DNA of 64,000 nucleotides from DATCKG01 sp036562385 (GCA_036562385.1 DATCKG010000099.1:1-64000), one strand, 5' to 3'. Numbered from the stretch's first letter, positions 17,477 through 26,568 are shown. The notes: generated by a model from the letters alone, not told the origin. Program-made: numbers and translations.

Positions 17477-18788
17477 ATGCGCTGACCAGCCGGGCGGCCA
17501 CCTCTGCGGCCTTCCGCATCAGTTCCTCCCCGTCCATGGTGGTCAGCCGGCCGTTTTCATAGACGATCTTGCCGTTGACGATGGTCATCACCACATCGGA
17601 CGGCAGCGCGGAGTACGCCACCAGGGCCACCGGATCATGGTTGGGCACCAGGTGCGGCTTGTGGGTGTCCAGCAGGATGATATCGGCCTTCTTCCCCGGC
17701 TCCAGGGAGCCGATCTCCGCCTCCATGCCCAGGACCCGGGCGCCCTCCAGGGTAGCCATCTCCACCGCATCGTAGGCGGTAAAGGCCGACGGGTCACCCT
17801 CCAGGTTCTTGGCCTGGATGGCGGCAATCCGCATCTCCGATCCGAGAATGTGGAGGATGTTGTCCGACGCGGCGCCGTCGGTGCCCAGGCCCACGTGCAC
17901 GCCGGCCCGGCGCATGGCCAGAATCGGGGTGACGCCGGAAGCCAGCTTCAGGTTGGACACCGGGCAGTGGCAGACGCCGGTCCCCGTCTCCGCCAGGATT
18001 TCGATGTCCTCGGGCGTGGCGTGGACGCAGTGGGCCGCGACCACCCGCCGGTTCTTCATGAGCCCCAGGTTGTAGACGTGCTGAATCGGCGTGGCATTCC
18101 ACTGCCGGCGGGCCTCCTCCACCTCCGCCGCGGTTTCGCTCAGGTGAATGTGAATGCCCACGCCCAGCTCATCCGCCAGTTCGGCGCAGGCCAGGAGCGT
18201 ATCCGGCGGACAGGTGTAGGGCGCATGGGGCCCCACCATGAAGGTGATGCGTCCCTCCGCCTTGCCGTTCCAGCGGTGGTACGCCTCCCGGGTTTCGTCG
18301 ATGCGGGCCGCCGCCTCGCCGGGGCCGCCCACGCCGATAATGCCTCGAGCGATGATGCCCCGGATGCCGGTGTCCTGAATGGCCCGGGCCACATCATCCG
18401 CGAAGAAGTACATGTCCAGGAAGGTCGTGATGCCGCCGGAGAGCATCTCGTAGGCCGCCAGGGCCGTACCCCAGTAGATGTCCTCGCCGGTCATCTTGGC
18501 CTCCGCCGGCCAGATCTTCTCCTGCAGCCAGGGCTGCAGCCGCATGTCGTCGGCGTACCCCCTGAGCAAGGTCATGGCCGCGTGGCAGTGGGTGTTGACG
18601 ATGCCCGGCAGGACGATCTTCCCGGTGGCATCAATGACCCGGGCGCCCGGTCCGGGGTCCGGCGCCCCCTCCTTCGGCCCCGCGTACAGGATCCGGTCGC
18701 CTTCCACCAGCACCACGCCGTCCGGAAACACGTTGGAAGGACCGGTGACCGGGATGACCGTTCCTCCCTGAATCAGCAGCCGCTCCAT
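17475..18788 (-). CDS. mtaD: 5-methylthioadenosine/S-adenosylhomocysteine deaminase
   Basis: MtaD deaminates the adenine ring of MTA, SAH or adenosine to inosine forms. The 437-residue protein shows NTHCHAAMTLLRG (metal His pair and substrate Arg), HIHLSET, AAHCVHAT and GLGTDGAASDN, the full ATZ/TRZ-type amidohydrolase set. The ATG at 18788 has GGAAGGAGG upstream and nearly abuts the TIM-barrel gene. It is the last gene of the mtnP-ahcY-TIM barrel-mtaD operon. In Methanocaldococcus a related pair sends SAH through S-inosylhomocysteine; that route is possible here. Confidence 0.94.
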   Translation of the reverse strand: MERLLIQGGTVIPVTGPSNVFPDGVVLVEGDRILYAGPKEGAPDPGPGARVIDATGKIVLPGIVNTHCHAAMTLLRGYADDMRLQPWLQEKIWPAEAKMTGEDIYWGTALAAYEMLSGGITTFLDMYFFADDVARAIQDTGIRGIIARGIIGVGGPGEAAARIDETREAYHRWNGKAEGRITFMVGPHAPYTCPPDTLLACAELADELGVGIHIHLSETAAEVEEARRQWNATPIQHVYNLGLMKNRRVVAAHCVHATPEDIEILAETGTGVCHCPVSNLKLASGVTPILAMRRAGVHVGLGTDGAASDNILHILGSEMRIAAIQAKNLEGDPSAFTAYDAVEMATLEGARVLGMEAEIGSLEPGKKADIILLDTHKPHLVPNHDPVALVAYSALPSDVVMTIVNGKIVYENGRLTTMDGEELMRKAAEVAARLVSA

Positions 18789-18789
18789 C

Positions 18790-19719
18790 CTACCCTGCCT
18801 CCTTCCGAACTGCCATCGCCGCGGCCCACCGGTGGGCCTCCTCCAGTTCCCCGGCTGTGACGGCCCGGGGATCGTGCCACAGCACCACACTGCACCGGGG
18901 CTGCGCTTCCGTCACCAACCGGGCAATGTCCGCCGCCGGCGTCACCCGCGGCCACAAGGCCGTGCTGTGCGTACCGTTGGTGGGAATGCGGTCCCGATAG
19001 CTTCCGTCTTCCTCCCACAGCGACGTGTGCAGGTGCAGGTATCGGGTCCAGGGGAGCCACCGCTTCGTCAGTTCCAGCGGATCCTGCCCCCAGGACCGGG
19101 CCAGAAGCCCCAGCCGGCCCGTGTCGATGCACAGCGACAGATCCGGGAACTCGCCGAACAGGCGGCTGAGGATGTCCCCGTCCAGGAAATGCCGGGTCAG
19201 GCCGCTAAGCTCCAGGGCGATCTGAATCCGCTCCCGTTCCTGCAGCTCCGCGAGGTGGGCAAAGGCCTGCCGGCTTGCCTCGTAGACTGCCTCCTCGGTC
19301 CAGTCTGCCAGCCCATCCGGTCCGCCCGCGTCCGGCGGCTGATGCGCCCCGCCTTCCGCGCCGGCCCCCACCGGCCCCGGAAAGGGAAACGGGAAGACGA
19401 TGTACCGGGCGCCCAGATGGTGGGCCGCTTCCGCAGCGGTGGTGGCAATATCCAGGGCCAGCTTCCGCTCAGCCGGATCCCGGTCCAGGAACCGGCACGG
19501 AGCGGGCCCCTCCTTGATATACAGGGGATGGCGAACCCCCAAAATCCAGTCGTGAAACTCCGCCTCGCTGACCGCTCCCCAGACATCCCGGAGGCTGTCG
19601 AGGCCGCTCAGTTCGGCACCGCTCCAGTGGGGGCGGTCCAGGTTTTCGCCGAGGGTGCTCAGCCCCGACCCGGCCGCCTGCTGGAACGCGCCGGTTAGGG
19701 GAACGAACAACAGGGCCAT
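18790..19719 (-). CDS. TIM-barrel protein of the sugar-phosphate isomerase/AP endonuclease 2 family, in an SAH/MTA operon
   Basis: This 309-residue protein has the Xylose isomerase-like TIM barrel pattern: an IVFPFPFPG strand with a Gly-rich insertion (about 120-138), ALELSG with a metal-type Glu, LSLCIDTGR with Asp, and RYLHLHT with His, then a late VVLWHDPR strand. These residues sit where family members bind metals. It is packed 3 nt after ahcY and 1 nt before mtaD, so it is translated as part of that operon. The substrate is unknown. A role in handling the ribose part of MTA, SAH or 5'-deoxyadenosine is inference from position only. Confidence 0.75.
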   Translation of the reverse strand: MALLFVPLTGAFQQAAGSGLSTLGENLDRPHWSGAELSGLDSLRDVWGAVSEAEFHDWILGVRHPLYIKEGPAPCRFLDRDPAERKLALDIATTAAEAAHHLGARYIVFPFPFPGPVGAGAEGGAHQPPDAGGPDGLADWTEEAVYEASRQAFAHLAELQERERIQIALELSGLTRHFLDGDILSRLFGEFPDLSLCIDTGRLGLLARSWGQDPLELTKRWLPWTRYLHLHTSLWEEDGSYRDRIPTNGTHSTALWPRVTPAADIARLVTEAQPRCSVVLWHDPRAVTAGELEEAHRWAAAMAVRKEAG

Positions 19720-19722
19720 CGT

Positions 19723-20988
19723 CTACACCTGCCAGGATTCGAGATAACGTACCTGCTCCTCTGTCAATTCGTCGATGGTGACGCCCAGAGCCCGAAGACG
19801 GATGGCCGCCACCTGGCGGTCGATCTCCAGGGGGACGGGAATCACCTTCCGGGGCAGCTTCCCCTTCTGCTGCACGATCCACAGATGGGTCAGGAGCTGC
19901 ACCGCAAAGGACAGGTCCATCACCTCCGCGGGATGGCCGTCCGCCGCCGCCAGGTTGGCCAGCCGGCCTTCGCCAATCAGGTACAGGCGGCGTCCGTCCG
20001 CGAGGGTGTACGCGTCCACATTGGGACGCACCCGCACCGGCTTGCCCCCAAGCGCCTCCAGGTCCGGCTTGCTGATCTCCACGTCGAAGTGGCCCGCGTT
20101 GGCCAGGATGGCGCCGTCTTTCATCATCTCCAGGTGCTCCCGTCGGATCACCCGGGTACACCCGGTCACCGTGATGAAGATGTCGCCCTTCCGGGCCGCC
20201 TCCGCCATGGGCATCACGTCGCAGCCGTCCATCAGGGCCTCGTTGGCGCGGATGGGGTCGACCTCACAGACGATCACCCGGGCGCCGAGGCCCTTGGCCC
20301 GCATGGCCACCCCCTTGCCGCACCAGCCGTATCCGGCCACCACCACGGTCTTGCCGGCGATGGAGAGGTTGGTGTTCCGCATGATGGACTCCAGAGTGGA
20401 CTGCCCGGTGCCGTAGCGGTTGTCAAACAGGTATTTCATGTAGGCGTTGTTGACCGCCACCATGGGGAACCGGAGCACCCCCTCCCGCTCCATGGCCCGC
20501 AGCCGCTGCACCCCGGTGCTGGTCTCCTCCGATCCGCCCAACAGGCCCGGAGCCAGGTCGGACCGGGTGGTGTGCAGCAGATACGTCAGGTCGCCCCCGT
20601 CATCCAACAGCAGCGTGGGCCGGGCGTGCTCCAGGGTCCGGTTCAGGTGCTCCCGGTACTCCGCCTCCGTGGCGCCCCGCCAGGCGTGGACGGTGACGCC
20701 GTTTTCGGCCACAGCCGCCGCCACGTCATCCTGGGTGGAAAGGGGGTTGGAACCGGTGAGGAAGACCTCCGCCCCGGCCGCGGCAAAGACCATGGCCATG
20801 TAGGCGGTCTTTGCCTCCAGGTGGATGGACATGGCGATCCGCTGGCCTTCCAGAGGGCGGGTGGCCGCCAGTTCCCGTTCCAGATACGACAGCACCGGCA
20901 TGTGGCGCCGCACCCAGTCGATCTTGCGGTGTCCCTCCGGCGCCAGGGCAGGGTCCCGCAGGGTCGAGCAGTGGACCTTGGAGGGCAT
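19723..20988 (-). CDS. ahcY: Adenosylhomocysteinase
   Basis: This enzyme splits SAH (or its inosine form) to homocysteine and the nucleoside, using bound NAD. The 421-residue protein carries SIHLEAKTA, the SNPLSTQDDVAAA segment, DDGGDL, the RYGTGQST block and the NAD loop GYGWCGKG. At about 420 residues it is the short form found in thermophiles and archaea. ATG start. It lies between mtnP and the TIM-barrel gene. Confidence 0.96.
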   Translation of the reverse strand: MPSKVHCSTLRDPALAPEGHRKIDWVRRHMPVLSYLERELAATRPLEGQRIAMSIHLEAKTAYMAMVFAAAGAEVFLTGSNPLSTQDDVAAAVAENGVTVHAWRGATEAEYREHLNRTLEHARPTLLLDDGGDLTYLLHTTRSDLAPGLLGGSEETSTGVQRLRAMEREGVLRFPMVAVNNAYMKYLFDNRYGTGQSTLESIMRNTNLSIAGKTVVVAGYGWCGKGVAMRAKGLGARVIVCEVDPIRANEALMDGCDVMPMAEAARKGDIFITVTGCTRVIRREHLEMMKDGAILANAGHFDVEISKPDLEALGGKPVRVRPNVDAYTLADGRRLYLIGEGRLANLAAADGHPAEVMDLSFAVQLLTHLWIVQQKGKLPRKVIPVPLEIDRQVAAIRLRALGVTIDELTEEQVRYLESWQV

Positions 20989-21004
20989 CGCACCACTTCC
21001 TTCC

Positions 21005-21793
21005 TTACACTTTCAGAGCGCCGGGGGTATTTCCGCAGGTGCAGTGTCGCTCCCTGGGAATCGCCGGGAGGGTGGCCATGACCAGCCGCTTCAGGTTTTC
21101 GGCGTTGGCCGCCATCATCTGCAGCACTTCCTCATGGGTAAGGGGCGTATTGCTGATGCCCGCGGCAAAGTTGGTGACCATCGAGACCGTCGCGTAGCAA
21201 AGTCCCGCCTCCCGGGCCAGCACCACCTCTGGCACGTTGGTCATGCCCACCAGGTCGCCCCCCAACTTCGCAAACATGCGGATCTCCGCCGGGGTTTCAA
21301 ACCGGGGGCCTTCGGTGCAGACGTAGCAGCCTCCGTTGTGCACCGTCAGGTTCAGCCCCTGGGCCGCCTTCAGCAGGATGGACCGGAGCTCCGGGCAATA
21401 CGGTTCCGTGAAGTCGGTGTGTACCACGCCCTCGGGCCCGCCTTCAAAGAACGTGCTGGGCCGGCCCTTGGTGAAGTCGAGGAACTGATCCACCAGGACA
21501 AAGTCCCCGGGTTTCATGTTGGGGTTGAGGGAGCCCACCGCCGTGGTGGCGATCACCCGCTCCACCCCGAGCTTCTTGAGCCCTGCGATGTTGGCCCGGT
21601 AGTTGATGAGGTGGGGAGGTACCGAGTGATTCTTCCCGTGGCGCGGCAGGAAAGCCACCTCCTCCCCTTCGTAGGTGCCGATGGTAACCCGGATCTCGCC
21701 GTAGGGAGTGGTCACCTTCTCTTCCCGGATGTTGGACAGGATGCGCGGGTCGTAGACTCCCGTTCCACCGATAATCGCCAAGCGTACAGCCAT
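21005..21793 (-). CDS. mtnP: S-methyl-5'-thioadenosine phosphorylase
   Basis: MtnP phosphorolyses MTA to adenine and 5-methylthioribose 1-phosphate. The 262-residue protein shows the purine phosphorylase 2 blocks IIGGTGVY, PRHGKNHSVPPHLINYRAN, CTEGPRFET and GMTNVPEVVLARE. It is the first gene of the salvage operon and divergent from the LysM gene. The next genes of the classic methionine salvage pathway (mtnA, mtnK) are not nearby. Confidence 0.95.
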   Translation of the reverse strand: MAVRLAIIGGTGVYDPRILSNIREEKVTTPYGEIRVTIGTYEGEEVAFLPRHGKNHSVPPHLINYRANIAGLKKLGVERVIATTAVGSLNPNMKPGDFVLVDQFLDFTKGRPSTFFEGGPEGVVHTDFTEPYCPELRSILLKAAQGLNLTVHNGGCYVCTEGPRFETPAEIRMFAKLGGDLVGMTNVPEVVLAREAGLCYATVSMVTNFAAGISNTPLTHEEVLQMMAANAENLKRLVMATLPAIPRERHCTCGNTPGALKV

Positions 21794-21887
21794 CCCAAAT
21801 CACGCCTGCCTTTCCGGTGACATAAGCTGTTAACGCAGCAATTCCAACGGTCCCGCGGGGGCCGGAACGGACATCGAGGTGGGCCGC

Positions 21888-22670
21888 ATGACGCACCGCG
21901 CAGGCCAGGCCGAAGGAGGATCAGGAACCCAGTTTGTCCGGCGATGGCGCAGCGGCGGCATGGGCCGGCTAGTGATCATCGAGACCGGTGACCTGGACGA
22001 CGACGGGCTGCCGGAAATCGTGGCCTGTGCCGGCCGTGAACTCAAAGTATATGATTGGACAGGCGACACCTATACCCTGGCCCGGGAAGTCGCTCTTCCC
22101 AAGGACGGCCTTTCGCTGGCCATCGGCCGCATCGACGCCGGCGGACCGGGGGTCGTGGCCGTGGGCACGAAGGATAACGTCCTGCTGTACGCATGGACCC
22201 CCTCCTCCCTGATCCTCCTCTGCCAGACCCTGCTCTATCCCAACGCCTACTTCCGCAGCCTGAGCCTGGATGACGTCAACGGTGACAACCGCCGGGAGGT
22301 GGTGGCCGCTGCCTCCGGGGCCCAGACCCTTTACGTCTACCAGGTGCTGGCGGTCAGCGGCGAGAGGCGCCTGGAGGAACTGGGCCGGCTCTACCTGGGC
22401 GGACTGGTGAGCGTCCGGGGCACCACCGGCGGGGAGGTGGCCACGGCCACCAAGGACGGGTTCGTCGACGTCTTCGTACCCTGCTCCCTCTTGAACAACC
22501 AGAACCAGGTGATCTATACGGTGCACCGGGGTGACAGCCTCTGGCGCATCGCCAGGAAGTTCAACGTTTCCCCCGCCGCCCTAGCCCGTGCCAACAAGCT
22601 GACCGAACCGTATCTGCTCACCCCCGGCCAGGTCCTGGTCATCCCGGCACCGCGGACCCCCAAGCAGTGA
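21888..22670 (+). CDS. FG-GAP/VCBS-like repeat protein with C-terminal LysM domain
   Basis: This is a 260-residue protein. Residues about 25-205 hold repeat units like GDLDDDGLPEIV and DDVNGDNRREVV, the calcium-type FG-GAP/VCBS pattern. Residues about 209-255 are a LysM domain (YTVHRGDSLWRIARKFNV...LTPGQVLVIP). There is no signal peptide or membrane helix. A LysM protein without an export signal in a spore former suggests a spore coat or cortex-interface protein made in the mother cell; that is inference. The ATG at 21888 has GAGGTGG upstream. Confidence 0.75.
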   Translation: MTHRAGQAEGGSGTQFVRRWRSGGMGRLVIIETGDLDDDGLPEIVACAGRELKVYDWTGDTYTLAREVALPKDGLSLAIGRIDAGGPGVVAVGTKDNVLLYAWTPSSLILLCQTLLYPNAYFRSLSLDDVNGDNRREVVAAASGAQTLYVYQVLAVSGERRLEELGRLYLGGLVSVRGTTGGEVATATKDGFVDVFVPCSLLNNQNQVIYTVHRGDSLWRIARKFNVSPAALARANKLTEPYLLTPGQVLVIPAPRTPKQ

Positions 22671-22723
22671 CGGCCCGGGGCCGGTTGCCCCCGATGGGGC
22701 CTGTGCCGGCTGCGCCGGGCCGT
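22670..22723. terminator. Possible terminator between the LysM gene and ndk
   Basis: A 9-bp stem (22670-22678 with 22715-22723) encloses a GC-rich, internally foldable loop between two convergent genes. There is no good U-tract, so this is tentative. Confidence 0.4.
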
Positions 22724-22734
22724 CGAGACCGGTA

Positions 22735-23193
22735 TCACTGCTGGGTCGGGAAAATCCACGGATCCACAGCCCGGTCATAGCTCTCCAGGCCCTCGTCGCC
22801 AAACCAGAGCCGGATCTCCCTGGCGGCGCTCTCGGGACTGTCGGAGCCGTGGACCACGTTGTAGCTTACATCACATGCGAAGTCCGCCCGAATGGAGCCG
22901 GGCTCCGCCTTGGCCGGGTCGGTGGCCCCCATGGTCTTCCGGATAATCGCGATGGCATTGGGCCCCTCCCAGACCATGGCCATGACCGGGCCGGAGGTGA
23001 TGTACTCAATCAGGCTGGGGTAGAAGGGCTTGTCCTTCAGCTGGGCGTAGTGTTCCTCTGCTAGCTCCCGGGGAACCCGCATCAGCTTCGCGGCCACCAG
23101 CTTCAGGCCACGCCGCTCCAGTCGGGAGATCACCTCGCCGATTAGCCCGCGCTGAACACCATCGGGCTTCACCATGACAAAGCTGCGTTCCAT
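22735..23193 (-). CDS. ndk: Nucleoside diphosphate kinase
   Basis: Ndk moves the terminal phosphate between nucleoside triphosphates and diphosphates through a phosphohistidine. The 152-residue protein has MVKPDGVQRGLIGE and the active-site NVVHGSDSPESA. Its length is normal for the family. Its own promoter is probably in the 23194-23300 region. It is convergent with the LysM gene. Confidence 0.97.
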   Translation of the reverse strand: MERSFVMVKPDGVQRGLIGEVISRLERRGLKLVAAKLMRVPRELAEEHYAQLKDKPFYPSLIEYITSGPVMAMVWEGPNAIAIIRKTMGATDPAKAEPGSIRADFACDVSYNVVHGSDSPESAAREIRLWFGDEGLESYDRAVDPWIFPTQQ

Positions 23194-23531
23194 GCTGTTA
23201 TCTGCTCTCCCTTCATCATCGGGCCCAACGAATCCACTGCCTGTGGACCCGCTTCACAAATATACCCTCCTGATTCTATCGGACCGGGTGGAACTTGGCA
23301 AGAAAGCCGGGGAGATCCCCCAACGCCAGGCCCGGTCCAATTTCGCGTAGATGGCCCAACGGTTCCGTCTCCCCAATGTTTCGATCAGAAATTGGTACGA
23401 AAGAAGAGGATTTCCAAAAAGCAATGGCGAATTCTGTCAATGCTCTCACAGGTCGTGGCGCACAACGTAGCTCAGCCCTGGCAACCGATAAAGACGCGGT
23501 CGCACCCAGACGCTCACAGAGGAGGGTCGAC
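23194..23531. other. Intergenic region between divergent ndk and paaK
   Basis: About 340 bases separate the divergent ndk and paaK. The paaK frame is open through much of it, but no start codon with a good site occurs before 23532. It holds an 8-bp inverted repeat (23281-23288 with 23331-23338) enclosing a smaller GGGGA/TCCCC hairpin, which could be a structured leader. No known riboswitch was recognised. Confidence 0.4.
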
Positions 23532-24848
23532 GTGATCTGGAATCGGGAGATGGAATGCCTGGGCCGGGCGGACATGGCCAGGCTGCAGCTGCAGCGACTG
23601 CAGGCGACGGTCCGGAGGGCCTACGAACGGGTGCCGCTGTTCCGCCAGCGCTGCCAGGAGCGGGGCATCACCCCGGACGCCATCCGCAGTCTTCACGATC
23701 TGGTCCGCCTTCCCTTCATGAGCAAGGCGGACTTGCGGGAGCAGTACCCCTGGGGGCTGTTTGCCGAGCCCCTCAGCAACGTGGTGCGGATCCACGGCTC
23801 TAGCGGTACCCGCGGGAAGCCCACCATCGTCGGTTACACCCGCAACGACATCGCCGTCTGGGCAGAGGTATGTGCCCGGTCTTTCTGTCTCGCCGGGGGC
23901 GAACCCGGTCACCGCTTCCAGAACGCCTACGGCTACGGCCTCTTCACCGGCGGGCTGGGGCTTCATTACGGGGTGGAACTGGCCGGCGCCGCCGTGATTC
24001 CCGCCTCCACAGGCAACACGGCCCGCCAGGTCATCTTGTTGCAGGATCTGCAGCCCCATGGGATCTCCTGCACCCCGTCGTACCTGCTCAACATCGCCGA
24101 TTTCGCCGCCGCCCAGGGCATCGACACCCGCTCCCTCAGCCTCCGTTACGCCATCCTGGGCGCTGAACCCTGGTCCGAGGGCATGCGCCGGAACCTGGAG
24201 GACCGGATGGGCCTGGATGCGGTGGACATTTACGGCCTCAGCGAGGTCATCGGCCCGGGAGTGGCCTGTGAGTGCCGTGAGCGCAAGGACGGCCTGCACA
24301 TTCAGGAAGACCACTTCCTGCCGGAGGTGGTGGACCCGGCCACCGGCGAACCGCTCCCCGACGGCGAGTACGGCGAACTGGTCTTCACATCCCTCACCAA
24401 GGAGGCCTTCCCCGTCATCCGGTACCGTACCGGCGACATTGCCGCGCTGTACCGGGAGCCCTGCGGCTGTGGCCGGACCACCGTACGGATGAGCCGGGTG
24501 AAGGGCCGGGTGGACGACATGCTGATCATCCGAGGCGTCAACCTCTTCCCGTCTGAGGTGGAGTACCACCTCCTGCAGTTCCCGGAACTCGCCCCCCACT
24601 ACCAGCTGCTGGTCTACCGGGAGGGCGCGCTGGACGAAGTGCTGGTGCAGGTGGAGGTCACCGCGGAAACAGTCGGGCGCTGGGGGGGATTCAGCCCGAC
24701 CCGGGAGGAGGCCCGGAACCTGGCGGCACGAATCGAGACACACCTGCGGAGCTACCTCGGTCTTTCCCTGCAGCTCGAACTCATGCCCCCCAGCAGCTTG
24801 CCCCGGTCCGAGGGCAAGGCGATCCGGGTGGTGGACCAGCGCCGCTGA
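23532..24848 (+). CDS. paaK: Phenylacetate-CoA ligase
   Basis: PaaK activates phenylacetate (or a related aryl acid) to its CoA thioester using ATP. The 438-residue protein has the P-loop-like HGSSGTRGKPT, YGLSEVIGPGVACEC, YRTGDIAALY and a C-terminal KGRVDDMLIIRGVNLFP hinge. The GTG at 23532 follows GAGGAGGG. No other paa genes are present, so the physiological acid is uncertain. Indolepyruvate oxidoreductase-linked arylacetate metabolism is a common setting in anaerobes, but it is not visible here. Confidence 0.9.
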   Translation: MIWNREMECLGRADMARLQLQRLQATVRRAYERVPLFRQRCQERGITPDAIRSLHDLVRLPFMSKADLREQYPWGLFAEPLSNVVRIHGSSGTRGKPTIVGYTRNDIAVWAEVCARSFCLAGGEPGHRFQNAYGYGLFTGGLGLHYGVELAGAAVIPASTGNTARQVILLQDLQPHGISCTPSYLLNIADFAAAQGIDTRSLSLRYAILGAEPWSEGMRRNLEDRMGLDAVDIYGLSEVIGPGVACECRERKDGLHIQEDHFLPEVVDPATGEPLPDGEYGELVFTSLTKEAFPVIRYRTGDIAALYREPCGCGRTTVRMSRVKGRVDDMLIIRGVNLFPSEVEYHLLQFPELAPHYQLLVYREGALDEVLVQVEVTAETVGRWGGFSPTREEARNLAARIETHLRSYLGLSLQLELMPPSSLPRSEGKAIRVVDQRR

Positions 24849-24869
24849 GCAGGAAGAAGCTGCAATGTG

Positions 24870-24897
24870 GATGGCGGGCCCGCACGGGCCCGCCATC
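24870..24897 (+). terminator. Terminator of paaK
   Basis: A perfect 12-bp stem (24870-24881 with 24886-24897) and a 4-nt loop lie 21 nt after the paaK stop. The stem is palindromic, so it may also act on the convergent 24941-25204 gene. Confidence 0.75.
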
Positions 24898-24940
24898 ATA
24901 CGTTATGCGTTCTTCGGATCTACTCTACTACTGAACCAGG

Positions 24941-25204
24941 TCACCGTTCACAGGCGATGGCGTGGCAGGTCAGAATCCGGTCCACATCCTTGGGTGGCCA
25001 TGCCGCCAGATAGGCCGGGGCCCCCGTCTCGATGTTTTCCCGAATACGCCGTACCATCGCCTGGGCACTGATGCCCTTGAGCTTTACCCGTAGTTGCCGC
25101 CGTCCCGCCTCGTCATACACGGCGATGACGAGGTCATCCCAGAGCCGGATCCGGTACCGGCGACCCCGGGGGCTTTGTACAATCCATTCGTTCTGGGCTG
25201 ACAT
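24941..25204 (-). CDS. Small conserved-looking protein, unknown
   Basis: This is an 87-residue, basic and hydrophilic protein with an N-terminal beta-rich part (WIVQSPRGRRYRIRLWDD) and a helical middle (ISAQAMVRRIRENIE). An unusually strong GGAGGGGGGAGG site lies just upstream of the ATG, so the gene is very likely real. No family was recognised. It lies downstream of lysC on the same strand, 74 bp away. Confidence 0.6.
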   Translation of the reverse strand: MSAQNEWIVQSPRGRRYRIRLWDDLVIAVYDEAGRRQLRVKLKGISAQAMVRRIRENIETGAPAYLAAWPPKDVDRILTCHAIACER

Positions 25205-25278
25205 GGCACACCTCCCCCCTCCATTGTCCGATGCGGGGGGAACGGGCGCAACCCCTCCGGCCCAGGTACCGGAAACTG

Positions 25279-26550
25279 CTATTTTACCTGCACCGTCTCG
25301 GAGGCCTTGCCCAGACCGAACTTGTCATGGACCGCCCGCACCGCGGTCACCGCCTGGGAAGCCCGTACCAGGCACGAGATCTTGATCTCCGAACCGGTGA
25401 TCAGTTCGATGTTGATCCCCTGCTCCGCCAGGGCCTGGAACATCTTGGCCGCCACGCCATAGTTGGAGGCCACCCCCGATCCCACGATGGAGACCTTGGC
25501 CACGTCGGTATCGTACACCACCCGGGCGCCGGGGAACTCCTTCACAACCTCCTGGCAGACCTGCAGGGCCACGTCCAGGTCGTCCCGGGAGCAGGTAAAC
25601 GCGATGTCGGCCAGAGGCCGGTCGTCCGCGACCGTGCCCGCGCTCTGGACGATCATGTCCAGATTGATCTTGGCATCGCCCAGGGCGCCGAAAATCCGGG
25701 CCGCCACGCCGGGACGGTCCGGCAAATTGACAATGGTAATCCGGGCCACCTTCGAATCGACGGCCACACCGGACACGACACGATGATTGTTGGCACTCAA
25801 GGCTGCTACCACCTTTGTTCCCTTCTCCTCACCGCCCTCCTCGGGCAGCGGAGCCGTCGAACTCAGCACCTCAAATTCCACGCCGTACTGCTTCGCAAAT
25901 TCGACGCTGCGAAGCTGCATCACCTGGGCGCCGGCGGCCGCCAGTTCCAGGATCTCATCATAGCTGATCTCATCCAGCCGCCGCGCCGTGGGCACCAGGC
26001 GGGGATCGGCGGTGTAGATGCCGTCCACATCGGTGAAGATCTGACACTGATCAGCCTTCAGGTACGCGGCCAGGGCGATGGCCGAAGCGTCCGACCCGCC
26101 GCGCCCCAGCGTGGTCAGGTCGCCATGGGGGTCCAGCCCCTGGAACCCTGCGACCACAACCACCCGTCCCTTGGCCAGTTCCTCACGGATCCGGGTGGTA
26201 TCGATGTGGAGGATCCGCGCGGCCCGATGGTGATCATCGGTCTGAAACCCGGCCTGGGGTCCCGTCAAGGAAATGGCAGGACACCCGAGATCGTGCAGCG
26301 CCATGGTCAGCAGCGCAATCGACATCTGTTCGCCGGTGGCCAGCAGCACATCCATCTCCCGGGGATCGGGACGATCCGTGATGGCTGCGGCTCGTTCCAA
26401 CAGTTCATCGGTGGTATCCCCCGGTGCGCTGACCACCACCACCACGTCATGCCCCTGTCGTCTCTTCCAGGCAATCCGCCTGGCCACACGGCGGAACTTC
26501 TCCGGGGTGGCTACCGAAGAGCCGCCATACTTTTGCACAACGATACCCAA
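25279..26550 (-). CDS. lysC: Aspartokinase
   Basis: This enzyme phosphorylates aspartate in the first step to lysine, threonine, methionine and diaminopimelate. The 423-residue protein has KYGGSSV, VVVVSAPGDTTDEL, TTLGRGGSDASA and DVDGIYTADPR, followed by two ACT domains (about 265-340 and 345-420) for feedback control. TTG start with a GAGGGAGGAG site. A 46-codon gene ends 18 nt upstream and is probably co-transcribed. No lysine riboswitch was found upstream. Confidence 0.96.
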   Translation of the reverse strand: MGIVVQKYGGSSVATPEKFRRVARRIAWKRRQGHDVVVVVSAPGDTTDELLERAAAITDRPDPREMDVLLATGEQMSIALLTMALHDLGCPAISLTGPQAGFQTDDHHRAARILHIDTTRIREELAKGRVVVVAGFQGLDPHGDLTTLGRGGSDASAIALAAYLKADQCQIFTDVDGIYTADPRLVPTARRLDEISYDEILELAAAGAQVMQLRSVEFAKQYGVEFEVLSSTAPLPEEGGEEKGTKVVAALSANNHRVVSGVAVDSKVARITIVNLPDRPGVAARIFGALGDAKINLDMIVQSAGTVADDRPLADIAFTCSRDDLDVALQVCQEVVKEFPGARVVYDTDVAKVSIVGSGVASNYGVAAKMFQALAEQGINIELITGSEIKISCLVRASQAVTAVRAVHDKFGLGKASETVQVK

Positions 26551-26568
26551 GAGCGGCTGCTCCTCCCT

